Source of the DNA: Alphaproteobacteria bacterium
GTDB taxonomy: Bacteria > Pseudomonadota > Alphaproteobacteria > UBA7887
NCBI GenBank assembly: GCA_028289725.1
Contig: JANQOH010000160.1
Location: 1-6,879 of the forward strand
Reading direction: 5' to 3'
DNA length: 6,879 nt
Positions 6,269 through 6,879 of this stretch are shown in pieces. Under the pieces are notes generated by a model, which saw only the letters and a program-made list of their open reading frames with translations, searched no databases and was not told the origin of the DNA. Position 1 is the first letter of the stretch. The number at the start of each line of letters is the position of its first letter. The translations under genes and the position numbers were made by a program.

Positions 6269-6467
6269 GTCTCCGATCGATCCCCCGGCATTTTCACCCG
6301 ATTTCTGGGTTCTATAGGGCAGGGCGTTCGCCCGAGCAAGCCGACGACGGGCCCGCAGCGATATCGCCCGGATTACCGATTTCTTGACATAGATCAGGGC
6401 GGATTCGGCGTTTTTCGAGTTGGATTCTCATCATTCGGCGCTTTGCGCCCACGCGGTGGGGGGTGCG
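6269..6467. promoter_or_regulatory. Divergent promoter region with FNR/FixK-like box
   Basis: This 199-base region lies between the divergent 76-residue gene (-) and the DUF6455-type gene (+). Its main visible element is the box at 6384-6397, described separately. It probably holds promoters for both genes; I cannot place -35/-10 pairs with confidence. Confidence 0.5.
6384..6397 (+). promoter_or_regulatory. FNR/FixK-type binding site candidate
   Basis: TTGACATAGATCAG fits the alphaproteobacterial FNR/FixK pattern TTGA-N6-TCAA with one mismatch (the last base is G). The dyad centre is about 77 bases upstream of the ATG at 6468. If it works as a class II activator site (centre near -41), transcription would begin around 6432, which leaves a sensible 36-base leader. 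This would make the DUF6455-type gene oxygen-regulated. It could equally serve the divergent gene. No FNR-like regulator is in the window. Confidence 0.45.
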
Positions 6468-6879
6468 ATGCCCTATTTGAACACGCTGGTGAGGTGGATC
6501 GGCGCGCTGCGGCGGCGGCGTGATGATCCGTTGTCGCAACCGATGGGACGGACGACCGACGGCGCGATCGATGCGGCGCTGGCGGCGCGCGGGCTGACGC
6601 GGGCGGATTTGTTCGGACCCGACGGGTGTCTTGCGCCGCACCGCCATCGCATCGCGGCCATGCTGGCACGGCGCGGGCTTTCGGCCGATCAAGTGGTGGC
6701 GCGCTATTGGCCGGAACTCAAACTGGCGGATCACGCCTGCGCGCATTGCATCGACAAACGGCGCTGCACCCAGTGGCTCGACGGCCGGCGGCCGGACGAC
6801 GCGCCGAAGCGGTTCTGCCCGAACGCCATGACGTTCGACCGGTGGCGCCGCGATTCCAAAACGCGCGGCCGCGCCGGCG
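6468..6879 (+). CDS. DUF6455-type cysteine-motif protein, 3' end missing
   Basis: From ATG at 6468 the frame is open to the window edge, giving 137 residues plus one base. After an Arg-rich N-terminus (about 10-30) comes HRHRIAAMLARRGLSADQVV (residues 58-77), then a cysteine cluster: C91-x2-C94-x5-C100 followed by TQWL, and FCPNA with C117. The order 'C-x2-C-x5-C-x2-WL ... FCxNA' matches the DUF6455 family, small alphaproteobacterial proteins of unknown function. The cysteines could bind a metal or be redox-active, which is inference. The start is supported by a G-run at 6458-6463, a poor ribosome site; an in-frame GTG at 6456 and TTG at 6420 are alternatives. The N-terminal extension of about 55 residues before the core appears longer than in the short family members I recall. 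The possible FNR/FixK box upstream suggests low-oxygen control. Confidence 0.8.
   Translation, partial: MPYLNTLVRWIGALRRRRDDPLSQPMGRTTDGAIDAALAARGLTRADLFGPDGCLAPHRHRIAAMLARRGLSADQVVARYWPELKLADHACAHCIDKRRCTQWLDGRRPDDAPKRFCPNAMTFDRWRRDSKTRGRAG

Noticed and set aside
5268..6523. Overlapping long plus-strand frames opposite the two small minus-strand genes
   Set aside because: Products are Arg/Pro/Gly-rich without domains, as expected for shadows in GC-rich DNA; the minus-strand readings give coherent proteins.
6312..6746. Minus-strand frame opposite the DUF6455-type gene
   Set aside because: The Arg/Pro/His-rich product has no motif, and the plus strand carries the ordered cysteine pattern.

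Overview
The window looks like a chromosomal segment of a high-GC alphaproteobacterium. The evidence is GC-rich codon use in most genes, a DUF6455-type cysteine protein, and an FNR/FixK-like box of the kind common in that class. The assignment is inference from protein style and sequence, not from a marker gene. No rRNA, tRNA, CRISPR array, transposase or integrase is visible.

Layout from left to right: (1) the C-terminal nine tenths of an EamA/DMT-family permease on + (1-813), cut by the window edge. (2) A 175-base AT-rich spacer that holds a possible remnant of a gene C-terminus on the minus strand. (3) A 763-residue minus-strand protein (989-3280) with four N-terminal membrane helices, DUF2254-like in layout, and a long helical C-terminal part. 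This gene and its upstream spacer are clearly lower in G+C than everything else, so bases of about 820-3520 read as an acquired island. (4) A minus-strand sterol desaturase/fatty acid hydroxylase family membrane di-iron enzyme (3525-4547). (5) Divergent from it, a small two-helix membrane protein with a cytosolic helical tail (4697-5206) that resembles the SLATT effector family. (6) Two minus-strand genes of unknown function: a Trp/Tyr-rich 177-residue protein (5286-5819) and a 76-residue largely disordered protein with a conserved-looking C-terminal patch (6038-6268). (7) Divergent from the latter, the start of a DUF6455-type protein (6468 to the right edge), with an FNR/FixK-like dyad about 70 bases before its start codon.

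There is no obvious operon or shared pathway. Most genes stand alone with their own spacers. The most interesting elements are the low-GC DUF2254-like membrane protein with a repeat and a dyad in its leader, and the orphan SLATT-like protein. Both have the membrane-plus-helical-sensor shape seen in conflict or stress systems. Nothing in the window shows a nucleotide-signal synthase or nuclease partner, so a defence role is only a hypothesis.
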